A stretch of 64,000 bases of DNA from Streptomyces sp. MST-110588 (GTDB taxonomy: Bacteria > Actinomycetota > Actinomycetes > Streptomycetales > Streptomycetaceae): the NCBI RefSeq assembly GCF_022695595.1, contig NZ_CP074380.1, positions 3,217,501 through 3,281,500 on the forward strand, written 5' to 3'. The notes under the pieces were generated by a model that searched no databases, was not told the origin of the DNA, and saw only the letters and a list, made by a program, of their open reading frames with translations. The position numbers and the translations under genes are program-made. Below, one piece after another: positions 34,501 to 42,907 of this stretch (the first letter of the stretch is position 1; each line of letters begins with the position of its first letter).

Positions 34501-35934
34501 TCACCCTCGCTCTCGCGCGGCCCACAGGCGGCCGAAGGCGAAGCGGGCGGCCTCGACCTCGTGCCGCTGGTCGGCGTGCAGTACCCCCAGCGCGTACGCG
34601 GTGGCCGGCGCGATCCGGGGCGTACGGGCCGCCGCGGCGGCAGCGGCGGCGGCCTCGGCGGCGTCCCGGTGCCGTTCCAGTACCCGGCTCGCCTCCGCCA
34701 GCCGCGCGTCCACGTTCCCGGGCCGCAGCACTTCCTGCGCGTACCGGTTCAGCCGTACCAGCATCCGTACCTGGTGCCACGGCACGTCCTGCCGCTGGTC
34801 GGCGGCCAGCGCGTCCGCGTTGTACGGGTGCCCGGCGCGGGACAGCGGCAGTGCCGCCACCGCCTCCGTCAGCCTGCGGCAGGTCTGCTCGGCCGCCTCC
34901 GGCAGCACCTCACCGGCCGGCCGGTCCGCGGTGGCGGGCAGCAGCGGCACCTCCGAGGCGAGTACGGCCAGCGCGTCGGCGACGGCGTGGAAGCGGGAGG
35001 AGCCCAGGGCCTGGAGCGCCGCGGAGTGGGCGCGGGTACGGGCGAGGGTGAGCTGCCGGTCCAGCAGCGCACCGGCCCGCGCGGCCCCGGCCGCCAGCGC
35101 CTCGTCGGCCGGAGCGGCTTCCGTCTTTTGCAGCGTCGGTGCGGTGCCGGAAGGGGAGACGGGCACAGGTACGGGGACGGATACGGACGAGGGGACGGGT
35201 ACCGGGCCGGGGCCGGGTGCCGGGCCGGAGCCCGAGACGTAACCAGGGCGTTGGGTGGTCGGCGTACCGCTTGCCGACGCACCGCCCGCCGGGGAGCCGC
35301 GGCCCGTACGTCCGGCCGGGCCGCTCCCCGCCGTCCGCCCGCCCCGGCCGGTGAGCCGCTGGAGGGCGCCCATCAGCCGCTCCAGGCGCACCCCGCACGC
35401 GTCCTCGCGGGCGAGGGTGGCCGACAGCCAGCCCAGTTCGCTCTGGAGGTGGTCCGCCCAGCTCTCCTCCACCAAAGGGCGGTAGGTGTGCAGGACGCCG
35501 CTGATACGGCGGGCCGCGCGGCGGAGCTGGCGGACCGCCTCGCCCGCCCCGTCCGCATCCGGGCCGCTCTCCCGGTGGAGCCGCAGGCTGCGCAGGAACT
35601 CCGTGGACTGGCGTTGCAGATAGCCGGCCAGTACCTCGCCCGCCGTCGCGTCCGCCATCACAGCCGCAGTCGTGCCGGCCGTCATGTCCGCCGTCGCCAC
35701 GTCTCCGGGCGACAGGCTCCCTGCCGTAACGTTTCCTGGCACCACGACACCCCCGACCGTCCCATCCGTCCCATCCGTCCTGTCCGGCCCATCCGTCCCC
35801 ATCCCCCTAGCCGACTCATTCGCCCCAGCAGACCCAGCAGACCCAGCAGATCCAGCAGGCCCAGCAGCCGCGTCCGCGACCGGCCGCGGATACCCCGCGC
35901 GAAGCGAGGAGGAGATCTCATGTCGCTGGGCCAC
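34501..35934 (-). CDS. CHAD-domain protein (polyphosphate-binding)
   Basis: GTG 35934, preceded by GGAGG, gives 477 residues and overlaps the 3' end of ppk by 17 bp. The first 90 residues are Gly/Ala/Asp-rich. The CHAD domain begins at about 100 ([16 protein letters not shown]), with the conserved basic [22 protein letters not shown] helices that bind phosphates, is interrupted at about 200-270 by a Pro/Ser/Thr/Gly linker, and continues with [38 protein letters not shown] domains bind inorganic polyphosphate, matching its position behind ppk. Confidence 0.88.
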   Translation of the reverse strand: MAQRHEISSSLRAGYPRPVADAAAGPAGSAGSAGSAGANESARGMGTDGPDRTDGTDGTVGGVVVPGNVTAGSLSPGDVATADMTAGTTAAVMADATAGEVLAGYLQRQSTEFLRSLRLHRESGPDADGAGEAVRQLRRAARRISGVLHTYRPLVEESWADHLQSELGWLSATLAREDACGVRLERLMGALQRLTGRGGRTAGSGPAGRTGRGSPAGGASASGTPTTQRPGYVSGSGPAPGPGPVPVPSSVSVPVPVPVSPSGTAPTLQKTEAAPADEALAAGAARAGALLDRQLTLARTRAHSAALQALGSSRFHAVADALAVLASEVPLLPATADRPAGEVLPEAAEQTCRRLTEAVAALPLSRAGHPYNADALAADQRQDVPWHQVRMLVRLNRYAQEVLRPGNVDARLAEASRVLERHRDAAEAAAAAAAAARTPRIAPATAYALGVLHADQRHEVEAARFAFGRLWAARERG

Positions 35935-38521
35935 GCCTGCGCCTCCGGGCGTCTATGAGCATTTCCTGTACGTTGCGCAGCGGCGTACCGTCCGCGTCCG
36001 TTGCGTGCCGGGTCCAGTTGCCGTCCGGGCCCAGGTGCCAGGAGGACGTGGAGTCCGACGTGCCCGCCTCCAGCAGCCGGTTGAGGGTGGCGCGGTGCGC
36101 GGGGTCCGTCACCCGTACGAGCGCCTCGATGCGCCGGTCCAGATTCCGGTGCATCATGTCGGCGCTGCCGAGCCACACCTCCGGCTCGCCACCGTTCCCG
36201 AACGCGAAGACCCGGGAGTGTTCGAGGAAGCGCCCCAGGACGCTGCGTACGCGGATGTTCTCGCTCAGGCCGATGACGCCCGGCCGCAGCGCGCAGATTC
36301 CGCGTACCCATACGTCCACGGGGACGCCCGCCTGCGACGCCCGGTACAGCGCGTCGATGACCGCCTCGTCGACCATCGAGTTGACCTTGATGCGTACATA
36401 GGCGTGCCGCCCGGCCCGGTGGTGCGCGATCTCCTTGGCGATCCGCTGGACCAGCCCGTCCCGCAGCGATTTGGGCGCCACCAGCAGCCGCCGGTAGGTC
36501 TCCCGCCGCGAGTAGCCGCTGAGCCGGTTGAACAGGTCGGAGAGGTCCGCGCCGACCTGGGGGTCGGCCGTCAGGAGTCCCAGGTCCTCGTACAGCCGGG
36601 CAGTCTTGGGGTGGTAGTTCCCCGTCCCGACGTGCGAGTAGCGGCGCAGCGTCTCGCCTTCCTGGCGGACGACGAGCGACAGTTTGCAGTGCGTCTTGAG
36701 GCCCACCAGTCCGTACACGACATGGCAGCCCGCCTCCTCCAGTTTCCGGGCCCACTTGATGTTGGCCTGTTCGTCGAAGCGCGCCTTGATCTCGACCAGG
36801 ACGAGCACCTGCTTGCCGGACTCCGCGGCGTCTATGAGCGCGTCGACGATCGGTGAGTCGCCGGATGTGCGGTACAGCGTCTGCTTGATCGCCAGGACGT
36901 GCGGGTCGGCCGCGGCCTGCTCCAGGAACGCCTGCACCGAGGTCGAGAAGGAGTCGTACGGGTGGTGCAGCAGCACGTCGCGGGCGCGCAGCGCGGCGAA
37001 GATGTCCGGCGCGGACGCCGACTCCACCTCGGCCAGGTGCCGGTGGGTGCCGGCCACGAACTTCGGGTACTTCAGCTCGGGCCGGTCCAGCGCGCCGATG
37101 CCGAACAGCCCGGTCAGGTCCAGCGGGCCGGGCAGCGGGTAGACCTCGGAGTCGGAGACCTTCAACTCCTGTACGAGCAGGTCCAGTACGGCCGGGTCGA
37201 TGGACTCCTCGACCTCCAGGCGGACCGGCGGCCCGAAGCGGCGCCGCATCAGTTCCTTCTCCAGCGCCTGGAGCAGGTTCTCCGCGTCGTCCTCCTCGAC
37301 CTCCAGGTCCTCGTTGCGGGTGACCCGGAACATGTGGTGGGCCCGCACCTCCATCCCGGGGAACAGCTCCTCCAGGTGGGCGGCGATCACGTCCTCGATG
37401 GGCACGTACCGCTGCGGTGACGCCTCAAGGAAGCGCGAGAGCAGCGGCGGAACCTTCACACGTGCGAAGTGGTCATGTCCGCTGACCGGGTTGCGCACGA
37501 CCACGGCCAGGTTCAGCGACAGGCCGGAGATGTACGGGAAGGGGTGCGCGGGGTCCACGGCGAGCGGGGTGAGGACCGGGAAGATCTGCTGCCGGAAGAG
37601 GGTGAAGAGCCGGGCCTGCTCCGTTTCGGTGAGGTCGGGCCAGCGGATGAGGTGGATGCCCTGGTCGGCCAGCTCGGGTGCGACGTCCTGCTGGAAGCAG
37701 GCGGCGTGCCGGGCCATGAGCTCGCGCGAGCGGGTCCAGATCAGGTCCAGCACCTCGCGGGGCTGGAGGCCCGAGGCGGAGCGGGTGGCGACGCCGGTCG
37801 CGATACGGCGTTTGAGGCCGGCGACCCGGACCATGAAGAACTCGTCCAGATTGCTGGCGAAGATCGCCAGGAAGTTGGCCCGTTCGAGGAGCGGGGTCGC
37901 CGGGTCCTCGGCCAGCTCCAGCACCCGCTCGTTGAACGCCAGCCAGCTCCGCTCGCGGTCCAGGAAACGCCCGCTGGGCAGCTCCTCGCCGTCGAGTCCC
38001 GGGACACCCTCGTCCTCGTACGCGTCCGGGTCGGCGTCCAGGTCCGGCTCCAGCTCGGGGACCGGGACGACCATGGCGTGCGGGCGGTGCGCGGCGAGGG
38101 AGCCCAGGGAGGGCTGAGGGGCGGGCAGCGGCGGGAGGGGCGCCGCCCGGTCGGTCACGGCCGTCAGGCCGGTCGACGGATCGGTCGACGGATCGGTCGA
38201 CGGATCAGCCATCGGGTCAGTGGAAGTGTCAGCCGTCGGATCGGCCGACGGGGCCGTCGCCCGGTCGGCCACCCGGCCCGTCGCCCGGTCGGCCGCCGAG
38301 CCGTCCCGGCCTGGCGCTTCGCGCGCCGGTGCCTTCCGTGCCGCCTTCTGCGCCTGCGCCTTCTGTGTCTGTGCCTTCTGCGCCGGCGCCTTCCGTTCCG
38401 CCGCCTCTGGCGCCGCTTCCGGCGTCGGCTCCGGCTGGGGCGCCGGCGAAGGCGGAGCGGGCATCCTCCCGGACCGGTCCGGGGCCTGGGGCTGGGCCTG
38501 GGCGCGGGGCTGCTGGGTCAT
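35918..38521 (-). CDS. ppk: RNA degradosome-type polyphosphate kinase
   Basis: Ppk1 makes and degrades inorganic polyphosphate using ATP. ATG 38521 ([10 protein letters not shown]) gives 867 residues, about 180 more than typical enzymes. The extra part is an N-terminal low-complexity region of Ala/Pro/Gln and repeated STDP units. The enzyme proper starts near residue 190 ([24 protein letters not shown]). It has the autophosphorylated His region [25 protein letters not shown] and the second His segment in [26 protein letters not shown]. Downstream lie CHAD and NUDIX genes in one transcript. PhoP control is known for Streptomyces ppk; no PHO box was found here. Confidence 0.95.
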   Translation of the reverse strand: MTQQPRAQAQPQAPDRSGRMPAPPSPAPQPEPTPEAAPEAAERKAPAQKAQTQKAQAQKAARKAPAREAPGRDGSAADRATGRVADRATAPSADPTADTSTDPMADPSTDPSTDPSTGLTAVTDRAAPLPPLPAPQPSLGSLAAHRPHAMVVPVPELEPDLDADPDAYEDEGVPGLDGEELPSGRFLDRERSWLAFNERVLELAEDPATPLLERANFLAIFASNLDEFFMVRVAGLKRRIATGVATRSASGLQPREVLDLIWTRSRELMARHAACFQQDVAPELADQGIHLIRWPDLTETEQARLFTLFRQQIFPVLTPLAVDPAHPFPYISGLSLNLAVVVRNPVSGHDHFARVKVPPLLSRFLEASPQRYVPIEDVIAAHLEELFPGMEVRAHHMFRVTRNEDLEVEEDDAENLLQALEKELMRRRFGPPVRLEVEESIDPAVLDLLVQELKVSDSEVYPLPGPLDLTGLFGIGALDRPELKYPKFVAGTHRHLAEVESASAPDIFAALRARDVLLHHPYDSFSTSVQAFLEQAAADPHVLAIKQTLYRTSGDSPIVDALIDAAESGKQVLVLVEIKARFDEQANIKWARKLEEAGCHVVYGLVGLKTHCKLSLVVRQEGETLRRYSHVGTGNYHPKTARLYEDLGLLTADPQVGADLSDLFNRLSGYSRRETYRRLLVAPKSLRDGLVQRIAKEIAHHRAGRHAYVRIKVNSMVDEAVIDALYRASQAGVPVDVWVRGICALRPGVIGLSENIRVRSVLGRFLEHSRVFAFGNGGEPEVWLGSADMMHRNLDRRIEALVRVTDPAHRATLNRLLEAGTSDSTSSWHLGPDGNWTRHATDADGTPLRNVQEMLIDARRRRRGPAT

Positions 38522-38829
38522 GGCCTTATTCTTCCGCGCCCGGACGATTACAGGCGCGTCGGAAACAGGTGGAGCGGAGCGGAGCCATCGGTCGGAGGCG
38601 GCGGGTGGCACAGCGGGCTGCATTCAGCGATGCTCGCAAGCGCCGCTGAATCGCCGGTAACGCGGACATGACGGCAAGGCAAGCGCGAAGCTACCCGCAA
38701 GGGTCCACCTGGCGGCGCATCACCCGGAAGGCCGCCGGTACCAGCAGCGCGGGCTCTTCCCTCACGACGCCCGGCCCGTCCCACGCCGACGGCCCGTACG
38801 ACTCATCCGACCCGCACGTCCCGCACGAT

Positions 38830-39888
38830 TCACGCGACGGTTCCGTCCCGGCCGCCGACGGGCTCGCACCCCACGGAACCGCCACCCCCAGACCCGCCGA
38901 CCTTCGAACCACCAACCCCGGACCCGCCGCCCCGCCGGTGCAGCCGCGCCGGCCGGGGTTCGGCGCTCGGCGCGATCAGACCGGGGACGTCCGGGTCCCG
39001 CAGATAGGCGAGCAGCAGCTCCTCCAGCGACGGTTCGGCCGTCTGCCACGGGCCCGCGACCGGCCCTCGGCGCCGCACGAGCGCACTGGCCTGACGCCCC
39101 GTCACCGAAGAGGCGACAACCGTGTGCGCGGCGAACTCCGGCGGCAGACCGGTGCCCCGGTGCGGCCCCGTCAGCAGCGAGTGCGCCCCGATCACGTCCT
39201 CGACCTCGCCGGCCACCCGGATGTGCCCGCCGGCGACCAGCAGCAGGTAGTCACAGACGCCGTCCAGTTCGTCGAGCAGGTGCGAGGACAGGACGACGGT
39301 GGTGCCGTACTCGGCGGTCTGCGCCAGGAGCAGGCCCAGGACCTCATGCCGTACGAGCGGGTCGAGGCCGGCCAACGGCTCGTCCAGCAGCACCAGTTCC
39401 GCGCGCTTGCCGAGGACGAGGGAGAGCGCGACGCGGGTCCGCTGACCGCCGGAGAGCGTGCCGACGCGGGAGCCGAACGGCACACCCCCCTCCCGTACGA
39501 TCCGCTCCGCGAGGGCCTGGTCCCAGCGGCCCGGATTCAGCTCCCGGCCCATACGCAGCGTCTCGGCGACGGTCAGCCGCGGATACAGCGGCCGGCCCTG
39601 GGCGAGGTGGGCGACGCGCGGCCGTACCTGCGGGGAGCCGGCGGCGGCACCCAGGACTTCGACGGTCCCCTCGGTGGGCCGGGTCAGTCCGCCGACGAGC
39701 GAGAGCAGGGTGGTCTTGCCCGCGCCGTTGGCCCCGACGAGCGCGCAGACGCGGCCGGCCGGCAGCCGGAAGGTGCAGTCGCGCAGCGCCCAGCCGCGGC
39801 GATGGCGGTATTTCTTCCCGAGGCCGACCGCCTCTATCGCGGTGTGCCCCGAGACCCGGCTGGCCAGCTCGTTCGCCCGGCGTATCAC
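38830..39888 (-). CDS. ABC transporter ATP-binding protein
   Basis: GTG 39888 (VIRRANELASR) is chosen; the longer start GTG 39924 lies inside a palindromic operator and is less likely. The 352-residue product has Walker A GANGAGKT near residue 55, a Q-loop, the signature LSGGQRTRVALSL near 145, Walker B VLLDEPLAGLDP near 165 and the switch His in SSHLLDEL. After residue 280 comes a non-conserved Gly/Ser-rich tail. There is no permease gene beside it, so its partner lies elsewhere or was lost. It probably forms an export ABC system with GntR-type control. Confidence 0.85.
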   Translation of the reverse strand: MIRRANELASRVSGHTAIEAVGLGKKYRHRRGWALRDCTFRLPAGRVCALVGANGAGKTTLLSLVGGLTRPTEGTVEVLGAAAGSPQVRPRVAHLAQGRPLYPRLTVAETLRMGRELNPGRWDQALAERIVREGGVPFGSRVGTLSGGQRTRVALSLVLGKRAELVLLDEPLAGLDPLVRHEVLGLLLAQTAEYGTTVVLSSHLLDELDGVCDYLLLVAGGHIRVAGEVEDVIGAHSLLTGPHRGTGLPPEFAAHTVVASSVTGRQASALVRRRGPVAGPWQTAEPSLEELLLAYLRDPDVPGLIAPSAEPRPARLHRRGGGSGVGGSKVGGSGGGGSVGCEPVGGRDGTVA

Positions 39889-39916
39889 CCTGGCCCCACT
39901 TCTCCTCTCCCCCGCA

Positions 39917-39942
39917 CCTTCCACTAGTCAAGTAGTGGAAGG
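39917..39942. promoter_or_regulatory. Palindromic operator CCTTCCACTA...TAGTGGAAGG
   Basis: Ten-bp perfect arms (39917-39926 and 39933-39942) surround GTCAAG, 29 bp upstream of the chosen ABC start. Arrangement and size match YtrA-subfamily GntR operators that control ABC operons. No GntR gene lies adjacent. Confidence 0.65.
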
Positions 39943-40005
39943 GTGGGCGACGCCCATCACACCTGTCAACTCTCCGCCACCGCACCACCGGCGCGTCATC
40001 GCTGC

Positions 40006-40428
40006 TCACGGCAGCAGTACGGAAAGCGTGACCACCGCTCCCTCGGCACACGAAGTGATCTCCAGCCCGTCCGTCAGCCGCTGGGCGGTCCACAGCCCCC
40101 AGCCGCTGGTGCTGTCCAGGGGCGGGGCGCACGAGGGGATGACGGAGGCGTCGAACCCCGGCCCGTGGTCGGAGACCCGGCAGCGCACCAGTCCGTCCTC
40201 CTGGTAGAGGCGCAGATGGCCGCCGCCGCCCGCGTGGCGGATGGCGTTGTCGACCACCTCGTTGACACTCAGGAGCAGCCCACCGCGGCGGCGGCCGGAA
40301 AGGCCCCACCGGGCCGCGTACTCCCCGATCCTGGCCCGCAGCCTCGGCGGATCGACGGCGGTGAACAGTGCGGCGAAAGAGGATTCGAGAAAGAATTCCT
40401 CAGGGAACTCATTGGCGGTCGAGCCCAT
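40006..40428 (-). CDS. HATPase-type serine kinase / anti-sigma-factor-like protein
   Basis: The 140-residue protein has a compact GHKL ATPase domain: N-box NEVVDNAIRHAG near residue 56, G1 box DHGPGFD near 86, and GWGLWTAQRL in place of the usual G2. This matches RsbW/SpoIIAB-type kinases. It starts three bases after the stop of the MEDS-STAS gene, so the pair is co-translated. The likely role is to bind a sigma factor or phosphorylate the STAS domain of its neighbour. No sigma-factor gene is near. Confidence 0.85.
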   Translation of the reverse strand: MGSTANEFPEEFFLESSFAALFTAVDPPRLRARIGEYAARWGLSGRRRGGLLLSVNEVVDNAIRHAGGGGHLRLYQEDGLVRCRVSDHGPGFDASVIPSCAPPLDSTSGWGLWTAQRLTDGLEITSCAEGAVVTLSVLLP

Positions 40429-40431
40429 GTT

Positions 40432-41436
40432 TCATTCGCCTTCCACCGTCAATTGCGGGATGTCGAGCGCCCCCATGAGCAGAAATGTGTGGGCATGGAT
40501 TCCGCCGCACCGGATGTCGACATGCCTGCTGGGTTCCATGTACGCGGCCAGACGCAGCAGGGCTCTCGCGCAATAGACGTCCAGGAAGGACAGCTCCGTC
40601 AGATCCAGGACGATACGTCTGGCGCCGGACGCGGCGATGCCGCGCAGAATTACGTTGAACTGCTCGCGGGTCGACAGATCCGCGTCACCGATCAGCTTCA
40701 GCCCGTACGTCTCATCGGAACCGGCCCCAGGCCCAGAATCAGACCCAGGACCGGAACCAGAACCAGACCAAGGACCGTAACCGGAACCGCCGTCACGGCC
40801 GTCGTCGAGGCCGTCGCCTTCACCTTTGCCGCCGCCGCTCCCGTTCTCCGCCACGGCCAGCAGGCTCCCGGGCCGCTCCATCAGTACGGTCGGGTGCCCG
40901 GCCGCGGCCCGGTCGAGCACCTCCTCGTCGAACCACGCACGGTCGTACGTACAGATCTCGGTGTAGCGGGAATCGGCGAACAGGTAGTGGCAGCCCGACG
41001 TCTCCCGCCACATGACGCGCTCGATGTCCGCCCCGAAGGACGGCACCCACGCCATGTCGATGGCGCTGCGCACCGCCCCGTACCCGTCCCGCTGCGCCCG
41101 CTCGATCTCACGGTGCAGCCCGGCCATCTGCCGCTCGACCGAGAGCGGGTGCGGAAGCCACATCTGGTCCATGGTCAGCAGCAGCAACTGCCCCCGCTCC
41201 AGCGCGGACTCCACCGGCGGGCCGTAGGCGAGAAGCTGCGCCAGTACGGTGGATTCCGCCAGCGCGGGATCGGGGAAGAGCAGCACGCGCTCGCCCTTGG
41301 TGATCCCGGTCTGCGTGAACGCGCCGAGGGTGGACCAGCGCGACTCCTCGTCGGCGTAGCTCGCGAAGGCGTGGTCCCCCGGCCGCAGTCGCTCTACCGG
41401 CACGATGCGTGCGTGCTCCTCTGCGTGGAGAGCCAC
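40432..41436 (-). CDS. MEDS-STAS fusion protein (sensor plus anti-sigma antagonist)
   Basis: The 334-residue protein begins at ATG 41436. Residues 12-190 form a MEDS-type sensory domain (HAFASYADEESRWSTLGAFTQTGITKGERVLLFPD and a WREWSG-like WRETSG segment). A Gly/Ser/Asp-rich linker follows at about 200-245. Residues 246-334 are a STAS domain (LKLIGDADLSTREQFNVIL, IVLDLTELSFLDVYCARALLRL), with Asp-Val in place of the usual phosphoacceptor Ser (normally DxS; here FLDVYCAR), so phosphorylation control may differ. MEDS domains are reported to sense small molecules such as methylated compounds. It is followed by the HATPase gene with a three-base gap. Confidence 0.85.
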   Translation of the reverse strand: MALHAEEHARIVPVERLRPGDHAFASYADEESRWSTLGAFTQTGITKGERVLLFPDPALAESTVLAQLLAYGPPVESALERGQLLLLTMDQMWLPHPLSVERQMAGLHREIERAQRDGYGAVRSAIDMAWVPSFGADIERVMWRETSGCHYLFADSRYTEICTYDRAWFDEEVLDRAAAGHPTVLMERPGSLLAVAENGSGGGKGEGDGLDDGRDGGSGYGPWSGSGSGPGSDSGPGAGSDETYGLKLIGDADLSTREQFNVILRGIAASGARRIVLDLTELSFLDVYCARALLRLAAYMEPSRHVDIRCGGIHAHTFLLMGALDIPQLTVEGE

Positions 41437-41657
41437 CGCAGTCCCCTACTTCCCTGCACTTCCCCTGCCAGGGCCGGCCCACGAGCCGGGAACCGGCAAC
41501 CGGACATCGGAAGCGCAGGAACCCAGTGGGCGGCACCCGGAGACTAACGGCTCCCGGAGGCCGTCGGCCCCGATGAAAGGAAACAGTCACGTACGAGTCC
41601 GGCCCCGACCGCTACCGTCCCATTCCGCCCTCCACACGCCCACCTCTGACCGAACTG

Positions 41658-42674
41658 TCAGCTCTCGGTCCGGTACATCAGATCGGTCTCGTGCGTGACG
41701 AACCCCAGCCGCTCGTAGACGCTGACGGCGGGCCCGTTGTCGGCATCGACGTACAGCATCGCCGTCGGCAGTCCCTGGCCCGCCAGGTGCCGCAGCCCGA
41801 TCGTGGTCAGCGCCTTGCCGAGCCCGCCGCCCTGCGCCTCCGGGCCGACCCCGACCACGTACACCTCGCCGAGCCCCTCCTCCTGGTGCACCTTGGTCCA
41901 GTGGAAGCCGACGATCCGCCCGTCGCGCTCGGCGAGGAAGAAGCCCTTGGGGTCGAACCACGCCGCCGCCTTGCGGTCGTCCAGGTCCCGCTGGGTGAGC
42001 GAGCCCTGCTCGGGGTGGTGGGCGAAGGCCGCCGCGTTCACCGCGAGCCAGGCCGCGTCGTCCGTGCCCGGCTGGAAGGTCCGTACGGAGACTCCGGCCG
42101 GCAGTACGGGCTCCGCCAGGTCCAGGCCGCTCAGCGGGCGCCGCATCTGCCGCAGCTCGCGGAAGAGCGTCAGGCCCAGGGTCTGGGCGAGGTGGCGGGC
42201 GGCCGGGTGCCCGCCGTGCGCCCACACCCGCAGCCGGCGCCCGGACTGCGTCAGCAGCTCATGGCCCAGCGCGCGGCCGTGCCCCCGGCCACGGCGACCG
42301 GGCCGTACGACCAGCTCGGCGGCCGGCGCCTCCACCGGATCGGTGTCCTCCAACTGCCCGTACGCGACCAGCTCGGCCGCTTCCGTGCCCGCGGCCGTCC
42401 CCGTACCAGCACCCGTACCCGCATCGGTGCCCGCGTCAGGGCCCGCATCCGTGTCCAGGCCCGCGGCCGGGGCGTACACCAGCACATGCCGTACGCCCTC
42501 CCGCCGGCCGCCGCCGAGCTGCAACCGCCCCTGCTCGGACACCGCCGGCTGCCCGTCCGCCCGCGCGGCCTCCTCGATCAGCTCCAGCACGGCCCGCGCC
42601 ACCTCGGGCGTCAGCTCGTCGGCCACCTGAATCCTGCGGCCTGTCCGGCCCATCTCCTGCGCAGCGTCAGTCAT
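41658..42674 (-). CDS. mshD: Mycothiol synthase
   Basis: MshD acetylates Cys-GlcN-Ins with acetyl-CoA, the last step of mycothiol synthesis. ATG 42674 (MTDAAQEMGR) gives 338 residues in two tandem GNAT domains. The first contains ELVVRPGRRGRGHGRALG near residue 125; the second, catalytic one contains EVYVVGVGPEAQGGGLGKALTTIGLRHL near 285 and YVDADNGPAVSVYERLGF near 318. A Gly/Thr/Ala-Asp-rich insertion (about 75-97) is unusual. Its partner mshA is in the same window 13 kb away, the genes being separate as is normal. Confidence 0.93.
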   Translation of the reverse strand: MTDAAQEMGRTGRRIQVADELTPEVARAVLELIEEAARADGQPAVSEQGRLQLGGGRREGVRHVLVYAPAAGLDTDAGPDAGTDAGTGAGTGTAAGTEAAELVAYGQLEDTDPVEAPAAELVVRPGRRGRGHGRALGHELLTQSGRRLRVWAHGGHPAARHLAQTLGLTLFRELRQMRRPLSGLDLAEPVLPAGVSVRTFQPGTDDAAWLAVNAAAFAHHPEQGSLTQRDLDDRKAAAWFDPKGFFLAERDGRIVGFHWTKVHQEEGLGEVYVVGVGPEAQGGGLGKALTTIGLRHLAGQGLPTAMLYVDADNGPAVSVYERLGFVTHETDLMYRTES

Positions 42675-42907
42675 GCCCGAAGCGTACGACCCCGCCCCCG
42701 CCACCCGGCCCCCACGGCCCGGCCCCCACGGACACCGGGTCGGCCCCATCGGCCCCGCCGACCCCGCCGACCCCGTCCGGCCTTCAGAAAGCACACACCG
42801 ACTCGTAACCCGGCACCCCCTGTCGCGCTACGCGCGTTGACCGTAGGCTGCCGTGCGCCCGGACGTCCGCGTCCGGGCATTCCGCTGTCCTAGAAGGGGA
42901 ACATCAG

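Noticed and set aside
42795..42907. PHO box before the 5'-nucleotidase
   Set aside because: GTTGACC occurs once, but no second 11-bp unit follows, so it does not meet the direct-repeat design.
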